This document shows positions 1 to 7,505 of a stretch of DNA of 64,000 bases, piece after piece. The notes under the pieces were generated by a model, which saw nothing but the letters and a program-made list of their open reading frames with translations, was not told the origin of the DNA and searched no databases. Location: assembly GCF_006494375.1 (NCBI RefSeq), contig NZ_VHIZ01000052.1:186001-250000 (forward strand), read 5' to 3'. The translations under genes were made by a program, and so were the position numbers. Origin of the DNA: Pantoea anthophila (GTDB taxonomy: Bacteria; Pseudomonadota; Gammaproteobacteria; Enterobacterales; Enterobacteriaceae). The first letter of the stretch is position 1. Each line of letters starts with the position of its first letter.

Positions 1-619
1 TCCACCAGGTGTCGTAGCGGATGTAGCCATCATCCTGATAAGAGGAACTGCCTTCCAGCTGCTGCTGCCAGACGCCGTTGCTGGAGAGGTGCCCGGCCTC
101 CCCGAACAGCCGCAGCTCATTCCAGGCGGAGAGGCGGGTGCCGCTGTTGTCGGTGCGGCTGGCGTAAAGATCGTAGTTAAGCAGCGCGCCGCTGCTGGTC
201 CGTCCCGGATAGCGCGGCCCGTTTTTCGCCTCGCCAATCACCTGGCCGGGCAGCCACTCTGGCGGCACGGTCAGCAGCAGCCGCTGCCGCGCAGCATCAT
301 AGTCCACCCTGACCAGAGGCAGGCTGCTGACATCGACCTGCGGCTGCTGGCCCAGCTTTTCCCGCGGCAGACCGGCACGCTGCAGATCGCCGCTGCGCAG
401 CCAGAAGTGACCGTCGCGCTGCTCTGCCGGTACAATATTGCCCTCTGCCTGCTGATTCACCACCAGCTCCAGCATATATTGCTGGCCGCTGTCGCGGGAC
501 TGCAGGCTCGGCGGCGGTGGCAGGGAGGAGTAAGTCTCCGCCAGCACGCTATCCGGCGAGCAGGCGTAGCAGAGGCTGGCAACCGCCAGCGCACAGGGAT
601 GAAGCGGATAGCGTCTCAT
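1..619 (-). CDS. Outer-membrane usher of Csu-like pilus (3' part outside window)
   Basis: This is the N-terminal ~206 codons of a fimbrial usher, the outer-membrane pore that accepts chaperone-subunit complexes and assembles them into a pilus. The gene runs leftward off the window edge. Reading from the ATG at 617-619 gives a signal-like start (MRRYPLHPCALAVASLC), then an N-terminal usher domain with QYMLELVVNQQAEG, PPEWLPGQVIG and GALLNYDLYASRTDN. The start lies 7 nt after the stop of the chaperone gene, so the two are co-transcribed and probably translationally linked. The neighbours (spore-coat-U pilins and chaperone) place it in the archaic (Csu, sigma-type) chaperone-usher class. Specificity of the pilus cannot be judged without the missing tip subunit. 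Confidence 0.88.
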   Translation of the reverse strand, partial: MRRYPLHPCALAVASLCYACSPDSVLAETYSSLPPPPSLQSRDSGQQYMLELVVNQQAEGNIVPAEQRDGHFWLRSGDLQRAGLPREKLGQQPQVDVSSLPLVRVDYDAARQRLLLTVPPEWLPGQVIGEAKNGPRYPGRTSSGALLNYDLYASRTDNSGTRLSAWNELRLFGEAGHLSSNGVWQQQLEGSSSYQDDGYIRYDTWW

Positions 620-626
620 TCAGCAC

Positions 627-1322
627 TTACTTCTGAGCCGCGCTGCGCCACTGGCGCTTGTTGACCTCAGCGCTCAGCTCGCCGCTGACCGGGGAGGTGA
701 GCGGCCAGCGATGCATGCTGTCCGCCAGCACATAGCCATACAATCCTTCCCCCAGCCGGCGACCGCCAATCGTGACATTGCTCAGCCGGGCGTGGCCGCT
801 GCCGCTGTTAGTCAGCTGAAGCCAGCGCTTGCCGCCGTCGCTGACCTGCTGCCAGCGCAACTCCGGCCGGGCGCTGTCGGTGTTCAGCCCGGTGCCATAG
901 ACAAACAACGGCACGGAATAGCGCATCTGAAACGTCAGCCCGGCCTGATTCTCACCGGGATTGCGCGGTGCCGGGATCTCATCCAGCACCACCCGATAGG
1001 CCAGCTCTTTACCCGCCGCAGGCGGCGTCTGTTTAATCAGCCTGACCAGCTGCTTCTGGCCCGGCTCCATCCGCACCATCGGCGGGCTGGCTACCACCTG
1101 CTGCTGAGTCTGATACTGTTCCTGGCCGCTGACCTGCTGCCAGCTGAAGACGCGGATCTGCATCAGCGTAGTGCTGTTACCGCGATTTTCCAGCCAGAGT
1201 TCACTGGCTTTCTCGTCAGGATTAATGGCGGGATCGATGGGCCAGATCATCACCGAGTTAGCGGCGAAGGCCGGAGAGAGCAGGGAGGGGCTCAGCAGCA
1301 GCAGAGCGCACAGTGACTTCAT
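627..1322 (-). CDS. Csu-type periplasmic pilus chaperone
   Basis: Periplasmic immunoglobulin-fold chaperone that binds pilin subunits and delivers them to the usher. The product is 231 aa with a signal peptide (MKSLCALLLLSPSLLSPAFA) and an N-terminal PapD-like domain (SVMIWPIDPAINPDEKASEL, then LWLENRGNSTTLMQIRVF, and the G1-strand region with QKQLVRLIK). The ATG at 1320-1322 is preferred over one two codons upstream because AAGGA lies 7 nt before it; for the upstream ATG the same element would be only 1 nt away. It sits between the pilin genes and the usher gene, the Csu gene order. Family assignment is firm; the subunit partners are inferred from neighbourhood. Confidence 0.9.
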   Translation of the reverse strand: MKSLCALLLLSPSLLSPAFAANSVMIWPIDPAINPDEKASELWLENRGNSTTLMQIRVFSWQQVSGQEQYQTQQQVVASPPMVRMEPGQKQLVRLIKQTPPAAGKELAYRVVLDEIPAPRNPGENQAGLTFQMRYSVPLFVYGTGLNTDSARPELRWQQVSDGGKRWLQLTNSGSGHARLSNVTIGGRRLGEGLYGYVLADSMHRWPLTSPVSGELSAEVNKRQWRSAAQK

Positions 1323-1347
1323 GATCATATCCTTGTTTTTTATCGCC

Positions 1348-1869
1348 TCACCAGCTCAGGGTGACGGTCAGCGTGTCGGTATAAACGCCGGCGCGCGCGG
1401 TGCCGGGAAGTTGCAGCTGGCCATAGATCGGCAGCGTAATGTTACCGGCATTGCTGTAGCTCAGCGGCACGGCCTGGTTGACCGGGATCACCGTGGTGCG
1501 GCTGGCATTGCTAAAGAGCGTATAGGGAACGGTATTGCTGAAATTGGGCAGCTTCAGGTTGCGGGTGGTGGTGTAGTTGTTGCCCTGATTGATGCTCATG
1601 CTCAGCGTAGTGCCGGGTGTGCAGGCGAGATTGATGGTCGTGCTCTGCAGAAAGCTGGCGTTGACGGTCGCTGTCGCCACGCCAGACTGCGTGCCGAAAT
1701 TGAGCGTGCCGAAAACGCCGGTATTGGTACCGGATATCACGCAGCCTGCCACAATCGATGCGGAGACCTGAAAGGTGCTGGTGGGCAGCCCCCAGGCGCT
1801 GACGCTCCCTGTCAGCAGAGGCAAAGCACGTGCGATCATCAGGCAGGATCGCCAGAGAACCACCCTCAT
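1348..1869 (-). CDS. Spore coat protein U domain pilin (minor subunit, CsuA-like)
   Basis: Pilus subunit of 173 aa with an N-terminal secretion signal (hydrophobic stretch MIARALPLLTGSVSAWG) and one SCPU domain. Typical SCPU features are visible: VSASIVAGCVISG with the first cysteine, VFGTLNFGT, a second cysteine in NLACTPGT, and the C-terminal donor-strand-like end AGVYTDTLTVTLSW. A start at codon 11 (1839) would give a more usual signal length; neither start has a strong ribosome binding site. It follows the larger pilin gene by 16 nt and precedes the chaperone, so it is probably a minor or adaptor subunit. Only two pilin genes precede the chaperone here, whereas the Acinetobacter csu operon has three. 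Confidence 0.82.
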   Translation of the reverse strand: MRVVLWRSCLMIARALPLLTGSVSAWGLPTSTFQVSASIVAGCVISGTNTGVFGTLNFGTQSGVATATVNASFLQSTTINLACTPGTTLSMSINQGNNYTTTRNLKLPNFSNTVPYTLFSNASRTTVIPVNQAVPLSYSNAGNITLPIYGQLQLPGTARAGVYTDTLTVTLSW

Positions 1870-1885
1870 TGACCTGCGGCTGCAG

Positions 1886-2455
1886 TTAATAATTCACGGC
1901 GACGTTAATGGTATCGGTGTAGGTTCCGGCCGGAATCAGCGGGTTAAAGCCGCCGCCGACCACCCGGCCATAGATGGCGTAGTTGGTGCCCAGCGTCGGA
2001 TCGTTGGTGCCGCTGGCGGCAATCGGCGTATTGTTGGCAATCGCGGTAGTGAAGGAGGCATCGCTGTAGAGGGTATAGGCGATGCCCTGCGCATTGTCCG
2101 ATCCCAGCAGCAAATAGCGCGGTGACGCAGAGGCGGTGCCATAGATGGTCGCTGGCGCCGCGTTGCTGCTGGTCACCACCACGTTATAGTCCTGACCGGT
2201 GGTGCAGCGCACGTAGATGCCGTTACCGGCGGCGCCCACCAGGGTGGCGTTCAGCGTATCAAAGGTGGCGGCGCTGCTACCAAAGTTCAGCGTACCGAAG
2301 TTAACGCCTGCCGTGGCGGACTGACCGTTGACCAGGCAACCGGTGGTCAGCGTGAGGGTGGCATTGATGGTCCCGGAGGTGGTTGCCGCCTGGGTTAAGG
2401 TCGGAAGTGACAGCGTTAATCCCGCAGCAGCACACAGAAAAAGCTTGAGTTTCAT
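1886..2455 (-). CDS. Spore coat protein U domain pilin (major subunit, CsuA/B-like)
   Basis: First gene of the pilus operon, 189 aa, most likely the major rod subunit. It has a clean signal peptide (MKLKLFLCAAAGLTLSLP, cleavage near TQA-ATT), then an SCPU domain: TLTLTTGCLVNG (cysteine 1), VNFGTLNFGSS, IYVRCTTGQDYNV (cysteine 2), IAYTLYSDASF, and the terminal TYTDTINVAVNY strand. The ATG is supported by AGGA 7 nt upstream. Alanine, threonine and asparagine richness and lack of charged residues fit a fibre-forming secreted protein. As in other archaic systems the donor strand should come from its N-terminus; that is family knowledge, not seen directly. Confidence 0.85.
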   Translation of the reverse strand: MKLKLFLCAAAGLTLSLPTLTQAATTSGTINATLTLTTGCLVNGQSATAGVNFGTLNFGSSAATFDTLNATLVGAAGNGIYVRCTTGQDYNVVVTSSNAAPATIYGTASASPRYLLLGSDNAQGIAYTLYSDASFTTAIANNTPIAASGTNDPTLGTNYAIYGRVVGGGFNPLIPAGTYTDTINVAVNY

Positions 2456-2591
2456 AATATTTCCTTACGGATTATCAGGAGTCAGTGCTTTTTCACCTGG
2501 TATTAATTAACGATTCGGCCCAAAAATAAGAAATAAATAAAGCAGTGCCCGCAACGGGGCTGTCTTAAGAAAAATCTCAGACTTAAGGGTG

Positions 2592-2605
2592 CTGATTTAT
2601 ATCAG
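2592..2605. promoter_or_regulatory. FNR-box-like palindrome upstream of pilus operon
   Basis: CTGAT-TTAT-ATCAG is a perfect inverted repeat that matches the FNR consensus TTGAT-N4-ATCAA at 8 of 10 positions. It lies ~137 bp upstream of the pilin start in a 544-bp non-coding spacer shared with the divergent MHYT gene. No clear sigma-70 promoter was identified for the pilus operon, so the target and sign of regulation are unknown. Confidence 0.3.
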
Positions 2606-2663
2606 TTTTACTTACTATAGAACAGTTAACGCGTCTGGCGAAGTGCTCCTGATTATTTTTCAC

Positions 2664-2690
2664 TAATCTAATGGTCACTTCAGCCGATAA
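2664..2690 (+). promoter_or_regulatory. Candidate FliA (sigma-28) promoter for MHYT gene 1
   Basis: The -10 element GCCGATAA at 2683-2690 is an exact match to the flagellar sigma-28 consensus. It is preceded at the correct 11-nt spacing by TAATCTAA, 4 of 8 matches to TAAAGTTT. The implied transcript would start near 2698, leaving a leader of about 300 nt before the ATG at 3000. Support comes mainly from the same octamer recurring before three other signalling genes in this window. Confidence 0.5.
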
Positions 2691-2723
2691 CCCAGTAATA
2701 GCAAGGCGTGTAAGCGTAACGGG

Positions 2724-2746
2724 AAAGCAGAAATCCCTGCTTTTTT
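2724..2746 (+). terminator. Terminator-like hairpin in the MHYT leader
   Basis: AAAGCAG pairs with CTGCTTT around a 6-nt loop and is followed by further T residues. It sits ~30 nt after the predicted sigma-28 start site and before the MHYT gene, so it could attenuate transcription or end a very short RNA. The stem is short and AU-rich, hence weak. Confidence 0.35.
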
Positions 2747-2966
2747 CCTCGCGTACAGGCTTTCCGCTTCGGTAATATGTTGCTGTATCAATCAGACATA
2801 ATAACGATTTACCGGCTCGCTTAGCGGATGCGGGAACAGGATGCTGCGCATCGTTCTCCAGCGCTGGCGGGCGGGTTTTGCCGGAAATAATCCCTGGCGA
2901 AATACCGGCATTAAATAACTTTTTCCCCCGCGGGGGTTTTCAGATGACTTATCAGACTTTACACAG

Positions 2967-2985
2967 CACCCGTTCAGCACGGGTG
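2967..2985 (+). promoter_or_regulatory. Hairpin abutting the ribosome binding site of MHYT gene 1
   Basis: CACCCGT and ACGGGTG form a perfect 7-bp stem with loop TCAGC. The Shine-Dalgarno AGGAG (2989-2993) begins 4 nt after the stem, 6 nt before ATG 3000. A hairpin this close may modulate ribosome access; that role is inference. Confidence 0.4.
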
Positions 2986-2999
2986 GTGAGGAGTGGCAC

Positions 3000-5084
3000 A
3001 TGCTGCAGATCACCTGGGATAACGTCCTGATCGGCATTTCGCTGATCGTGGCGTTTATTGCCTCTTTTACAGCCCTGGATACCGCCGGACGGGTGGCGGT
3101 CTCCCAGGGCTGGCCTGCCCGATTCTGGCTGCTGGTCGGCGGCACCGCCATGGGAATTGGCATCTGGGCCATGCACTTTATCGGCATGCTGGCGATGATG
3201 ATGCCGATGACGATGCGCTATGACGTGCCGCTGACGGCAGGCTCGCTGCTGGTGGCGATTCTGGCCGCCATGCTGGCTTTCGGACAGACGGTGGGAGGCG
3301 TACATCTCACCCGTTTCCGGCTGCTGCGCGGCAGTCTGATCCTGGGCGCGGGAGTGGTGGTCATGCACTATCTCGGCATGTCTGCGCTGCTGATTGAACC
3401 GGGGCCTGACTGGAATCCTCTGCTGGTCACCCTCTCTGTGCTGATCGCCTTTGTGGCCTCTGCGCTGGCGTTGTGGCTGGCGTTTCATCTGCGCCAGGGG
3501 GAGCAGCATCTGCTGCTGATGCGCAGCCTGGCCTCCCTGGTGATGGGGATCGCCATCGCCGGTATGCACTACGTGGGCATGGCCGCCGCACGGTTCAGCC
3601 CGAGCAGCACCATGCAGCCGCATGGCCTCAGCAATCCGGGGCTGGCGGTATGGGTAACGCTGATTACCCTGCTTATTCTGAGCGTCACGCTGCTGAGTTC
3701 CATGCTGGATGCTCAGCTGCGCGCGGCACGGCTGGCGGCGCGGCTCAATCGTGCCAACCAGGAGCTGCGCCAGCTGGCGATGCACGACAACCTGACCGCG
3801 CTGCCGAACCGGGTCATGCTGGAGCAGCAGCTCGATCTGGCGATTAAGCAGGCGATGCTGCAGGAGAGCCGCTTTGCCGTGTTCTATATGGATCTGGATG
3901 GCTTCAAAGCGGTGAATGACACCTGGGGACATCACGTCGGTGACCGCCTGCTGGTCGCAGTCGCGGAGCGGCTGCGCAGCCAGCTCACGACCACGATGCT
4001 GCTGGTGCGTCTGGGCGGCGATGAGTTTGTGCTGATGGCAGAGGCGCTGGATATCACGCCAGCCCGTCAGCTGGCGCAAAAGCTGGTTAAGGTGATCAGC
4101 ACCCCCTTTGAACTTGACCGCTATGTGCTGCACGTATCACTCAGCGCTGGCATTGCAATCTTTCCGCTGCACGGGCGAAACCGGCATGAGCTGCTGTTCA
4201 ATGCGGATGCGGCGATGTATCACACCAAACACAACGGGCGCAATGGCTGGTGCCTGTTTGAACCGGCGATGAGCGATGCGACCCAGCATCAGCTGGAGCT
4301 GGCGAACGATCTGTGGGAGGCGATAGAGCGCCAGCAGATGCGCCTGTTCTATCAGCCCAAATTCAGTTCCGGCGGCACCCTGTTACTGGGATTCGAGGCG
4401 CTGCTGCGCTGGCAGCATCCGCTGCGCGGGTTACTGACGCCGGAGCTGTTTCTGCCGCGCGCCGAAAAGACCGGCCAGATCGTCGCGCTTGGCAACTGGG
4501 TAATCGAGGAGACCTGTCGCCAGCTGAGAAGCTGGCACAATCAGGGCCACAGTGACTGGACGGTGTCGGTGAACCTCTCCGCCCTGCAGTTTCATCAGCG
4601 CGATCTGCTGACCACGCTGACCCGGACGCTGGCGCACTTCCAGCTGCCAGCCAGCGCGCTGATGCTGGAGATCACCGAAACGATAGCCATGCGTGACCCG
4701 CTGTTCAGCCAGCAGCGCATCCGCGAACTGCAGCAGGCGGGTATCAGCGTCGCCATTGATAATTTTGGCATCGGCTATGCCAACCTGCTGCATCTCAAAG
4801 ATCTGGATGCCTGCGAACTCAAAATCGACCGCAGCTTTATCAACTGCCTGCGGCCCGGCAGTGAAGATGCAACGGTGGTCAGCGCCATGCTGACGCTGGC
4901 GCAGAGTCTCAACCTGCGGATGGTGGCGGAAGGGGTGGAAACCGAAGAGCAGCAGCATTTACTCACCAGCTTAGGCTTTGATGCCCTGCAGGGGTATCTG
5001 CTGGGTAAACCGACCCCGGCGGACCGGGTTGACACGTTCCGTTTCGCCTCACGGCGGCAGCCGGTGGCGTCACTCTCGGGCTGA
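3000..5084 (+). CDS. MHYT-GGDEF-EAL membrane c-di-GMP enzyme, copy 1 (EAL metal site altered)
   Basis: Inner-membrane c-di-GMP enzyme of 694 aa. The N-terminal ~245 residues form an MHYT sensor with the motifs MHFIGM, MHYLGM and MHYVGM in separate transmembrane segments, a domain proposed to bind copper and sense O2, CO or NO. A short linker (NRANQELRQLAMHDNLTALP) leads to a GGDEF domain with intact GGDEF at residues 339-343 and no RxxD inhibitory site. The EAL domain keeps E466-A467-L468, but the usual DDFGTGYSSL motif reads DNFGIGYANL, so the second metal-binding aspartate is N588. Cyclase activity is therefore plausible and phosphodiesterase activity doubtful. AGGAG lies 6 nt before the ATG. 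A paralogue with an intact EAL site follows 139 bp downstream. Confidence 0.93.
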   Translation: MLQITWDNVLIGISLIVAFIASFTALDTAGRVAVSQGWPARFWLLVGGTAMGIGIWAMHFIGMLAMMMPMTMRYDVPLTAGSLLVAILAAMLAFGQTVGGVHLTRFRLLRGSLILGAGVVVMHYLGMSALLIEPGPDWNPLLVTLSVLIAFVASALALWLAFHLRQGEQHLLLMRSLASLVMGIAIAGMHYVGMAAARFSPSSTMQPHGLSNPGLAVWVTLITLLILSVTLLSSMLDAQLRAARLAARLNRANQELRQLAMHDNLTALPNRVMLEQQLDLAIKQAMLQESRFAVFYMDLDGFKAVNDTWGHHVGDRLLVAVAERLRSQLTTTMLLVRLGGDEFVLMAEALDITPARQLAQKLVKVISTPFELDRYVLHVSLSAGIAIFPLHGRNRHELLFNADAAMYHTKHNGRNGWCLFEPAMSDATQHQLELANDLWEAIERQQMRLFYQPKFSSGGTLLLGFEALLRWQHPLRGLLTPELFLPRAEKTGQIVALGNWVIEETCRQLRSWHNQGHSDWTVSVNLSALQFHQRDLLTTLTRTLAHFQLPASALMLEITETIAMRDPLFSQQRIRELQQAGISVAIDNFGIGYANLLHLKDLDACELKIDRSFINCLRPGSEDATVVSAMLTLAQSLNLRMVAEGVETEEQQHLLTSLGFDALQGYLLGKPTPADRVDTFRFASRRQPVASLSG

Positions 5085-5158
5085 ACGTCATGATAGTTTT
5101 TAGCAATCAGAGTAAGTGAAAGCACGCAGCCTGCGCGGCTCATTAACCGCCGGGCGGT

Positions 5159-5166
5159 GCCGATAA
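5159..5166 (+). promoter_or_regulatory. Candidate FliA -10 element for MHYT gene 2
   Basis: Exact GCCGATAA, 57 nt before the ATG at 5224. The expected -35 window (5140-5147, TCATTAAC) is a poor match, so this site rests on the -10 octamer and on recurrence before related genes. A GC-rich inverted repeat (5147-5158) lies just upstream. Confidence 0.38.
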
Positions 5167-5223
5167 CAAAAAGAACACTCTCCTCTGTCTAACCACAAGC
5201 ACGGCTTTTCGCGGGAATGCACT

Positions 5224-7368
5224 ATGTTAGTGACCTCATACGACTCTTTTATTGTTATCGTCTCGATTCTGGTCGCGATGCTGGCTTCGTTTACCGCGCT
5301 GGATATGGCAGGGCGGGTGGTGCATTCGACCGGCAAAGTCGCGCTGGTCTGGCTGTTCGGCGGCGGTTTTTCCATGGGGATCGGCATCTGGGCGATGCAC
5401 TTTATCGGCATGCTGTCGATGAACATGGATATGGTGATGAGCTACAACGCCTCACTGACCGCGCTCTCTGCCGCCATCGCGGTGTGTGCGTCGATATTTG
5501 CGCTGTGGCTGGTCTGCCATAGCGATCTGCCCTGGCCGCGGCTGGCGGGCGGCGCGCTGATCCTCGGCAGCGGCGTGGTGGCGATGCACTACACCGGCAT
5601 GGCGGCCCTGATGTTCTCGCCCGGTATCGTCTGGCAGTGGGGCTGGGTGGGACTGTCGGTAATCATCGCCCTGGCAGCCTCTGGCGCGGCGCTGTGGCTC
5701 GCCTTTAACCTGCGCGAAGGGCAGACCAGCCGGGTCACGCTGCTGCGGATTGGCGCCGCAGTGGTGATGGGGTTTGCCATTGCAGGCATGCACTACACCG
5801 GTATGATGGCCGCCGAGTTTCCCGCGCACAGTCATTCGGTGGGGCAGGGCGTCAACAGCAACTGGCTGGCGATTCTGGTCACTGTGGTCACCCTCTCTAT
5901 CCTGGGGATTACCCTGCTGGTCTCCATGCTGGATGCGCGGATGCAGGCGCGCACCTCGATTCTCGCCAGCTCTCTGGCGGAGGCGAATCGCGAGCTGGCC
6001 CAGCTGGCGCTGCACGATAACCTGACGCGGCTGCCAAACCGCATCCTGCTGGAAGATCGGCTGGAGCAGGCGATCAACAAAGCGAACCGTGAACAGACGC
6101 AGTTCGCCCTGATGTTTATGGATCTGGATGGCTTCAAGGCGGTTAACGACGCCTTTGGTCACCATATTGGTGACAGTCTGCTGGTTGGCGTAACCGAGAG
6201 AATGAGCCAGCAGATGACCGGCTACTACACGCTGGCGCGGCTTGGCGGCGATGAGTTCGTGCTGCTGGTGGAGATTGACGATCCCAATGATGCCGCGGCC
6301 GTCGCCGATAAGCTGGTCAAAGCGGTGGACCGCCCATTTGATATCTCCCGCTATGAACTGGTGGTTTCCCTGAGTCTCGGCATTGCCGTCTATCCCGGTG
6401 ACGGGGTGGATGAGCGGGAGCTGATGTTCAATGCGGATGCGGCGATGTACCACACCAAAAATAATGGCCGCAACGGCTATACCTTCTTTCAGCCCTCTAT
6501 GAATATTCAGGCACAGAGTCAGCTGCAGCTGAATAACGATCTCTGGCAGGCGCTGGATAATGATGAGCTGCGCCTCTTCTACCAGCCAAAATTCTGCGCC
6601 CCGCGTGGTCCGATCCTCGGTTTTGAGGCGCTGCTGCGCTGGCAGCATCCGCAGCACGGCCTGCTGTCGCCCGACAAATTCCTGCCGATGGCGGAAAAGA
6701 CCGGGATGATTGTTAATATCGGCAACTGGGTAATTCAGGAAGCCTGCCGCCAGCTGCGCCAGTGGCATCTGCAGGGGCACCCGCACTGGTCGGTGGCGGT
6801 TAACCTCTCGGCGTTGCAGTTTGAGCAGTCGAATCTGGTGGAGACGGTGGTTGAGGCGCTGGCAAAACATCAGATCCCGGCCGAGCTGCTGACCCTGGAG
6901 GTGACAGAAACCACCGCGATGCGCGACCCCGATGAGAGCGTGCGTATCCTGACCGAGCTGACCCGGCTGGGCGTGAAAGCCTCGATTGATGATTTCGGCA
7001 CCGGCTACTCGAGCCTGCTCTATCTGAAGCGATTACCGGCCAGCGAACTGAAGATCGACCGGGCCTTTGTGAACGAGCTGCAGCATCAGAAAGAGGATGC
7101 CACCATCGTGTCGGCCATCGTGGCGCTGGCGCAGTCGCTGCAACTTAAAGTGGTAGCTGAAGGGGTAGAAACCGCCGAACAGCAGGCGTTTCTGACCAGC
7201 CTGGGCTGCAATACGCTGCAGGGCTATCTGCTGGGCAAGCCGGTTCCGCCGGAGCGGGTGCCGGAGCTGACCGACTTTGTCGCGGCAGAAACTGAAGAAA
7301 CGGTGACCAGCACGGGCCTGACTGCGGATGTCGATCGGCCGCTGACGCCAGAGGTGGCAGCGGTCTGA
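5224..7368 (+). CDS. MHYT-GGDEF-EAL membrane c-di-GMP enzyme, copy 2 (both sites intact)
   Basis: Paralogue of the preceding gene, 714 aa, same domain order. The MHYT membrane sensor has MHFIGM, MHYTGM and MHYTGM motifs in its first ~200 residues, followed by LALHDNLTRLPNRILLEDRL entering the GGDEF domain. GGDEF is at 341-345 without an RxxD site. The EAL domain has E468-A469-L470 in FEALLRWQHP, an intact D589-D590 in DDFGTGYSSL, and KIDRAFV and AEGVET, so phosphodiesterase activity is expected. A C-terminal tail of ~35 residues rich in E, T and V has no recognised domain. Substrates are GTP and c-di-GMP; the net direction cannot be told from sequence. The ATG has only a weak GGGA ribosome binding site. 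Confidence 0.93.
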   Translation: MLVTSYDSFIVIVSILVAMLASFTALDMAGRVVHSTGKVALVWLFGGGFSMGIGIWAMHFIGMLSMNMDMVMSYNASLTALSAAIAVCASIFALWLVCHSDLPWPRLAGGALILGSGVVAMHYTGMAALMFSPGIVWQWGWVGLSVIIALAASGAALWLAFNLREGQTSRVTLLRIGAAVVMGFAIAGMHYTGMMAAEFPAHSHSVGQGVNSNWLAILVTVVTLSILGITLLVSMLDARMQARTSILASSLAEANRELAQLALHDNLTRLPNRILLEDRLEQAINKANREQTQFALMFMDLDGFKAVNDAFGHHIGDSLLVGVTERMSQQMTGYYTLARLGGDEFVLLVEIDDPNDAAAVADKLVKAVDRPFDISRYELVVSLSLGIAVYPGDGVDERELMFNADAAMYHTKNNGRNGYTFFQPSMNIQAQSQLQLNNDLWQALDNDELRLFYQPKFCAPRGPILGFEALLRWQHPQHGLLSPDKFLPMAEKTGMIVNIGNWVIQEACRQLRQWHLQGHPHWSVAVNLSALQFEQSNLVETVVEALAKHQIPAELLTLEVTETTAMRDPDESVRILTELTRLGVKASIDDFGTGYSSLLYLKRLPASELKIDRAFVNELQHQKEDATIVSAIVALAQSLQLKVVAEGVETAEQQAFLTSLGCNTLQGYLLGKPVPPERVPELTDFVAAETEETVTSTGLTADVDRPLTPEVAAV

Positions 7369-7505
7369 CGCGCGGCGCGTCGGGGCTGAAAAAGCGTCCC
7401 GTGCGCGTTGCATCAGTGCAATGGGGCTGTATAAGCGGTTCATGCCGCCTGTCATTGGCCGCCGCGCGTGGTAAAGTCACGCGGTCAGACAAGGAGAGAT
7501 GAGCC

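Noticed and set aside
2698..2999. c-di-GMP (GEMM) riboswitch in the MHYT leader
   Set aside because: The conserved GEMM core motifs are not found; only simple hairpins are present.
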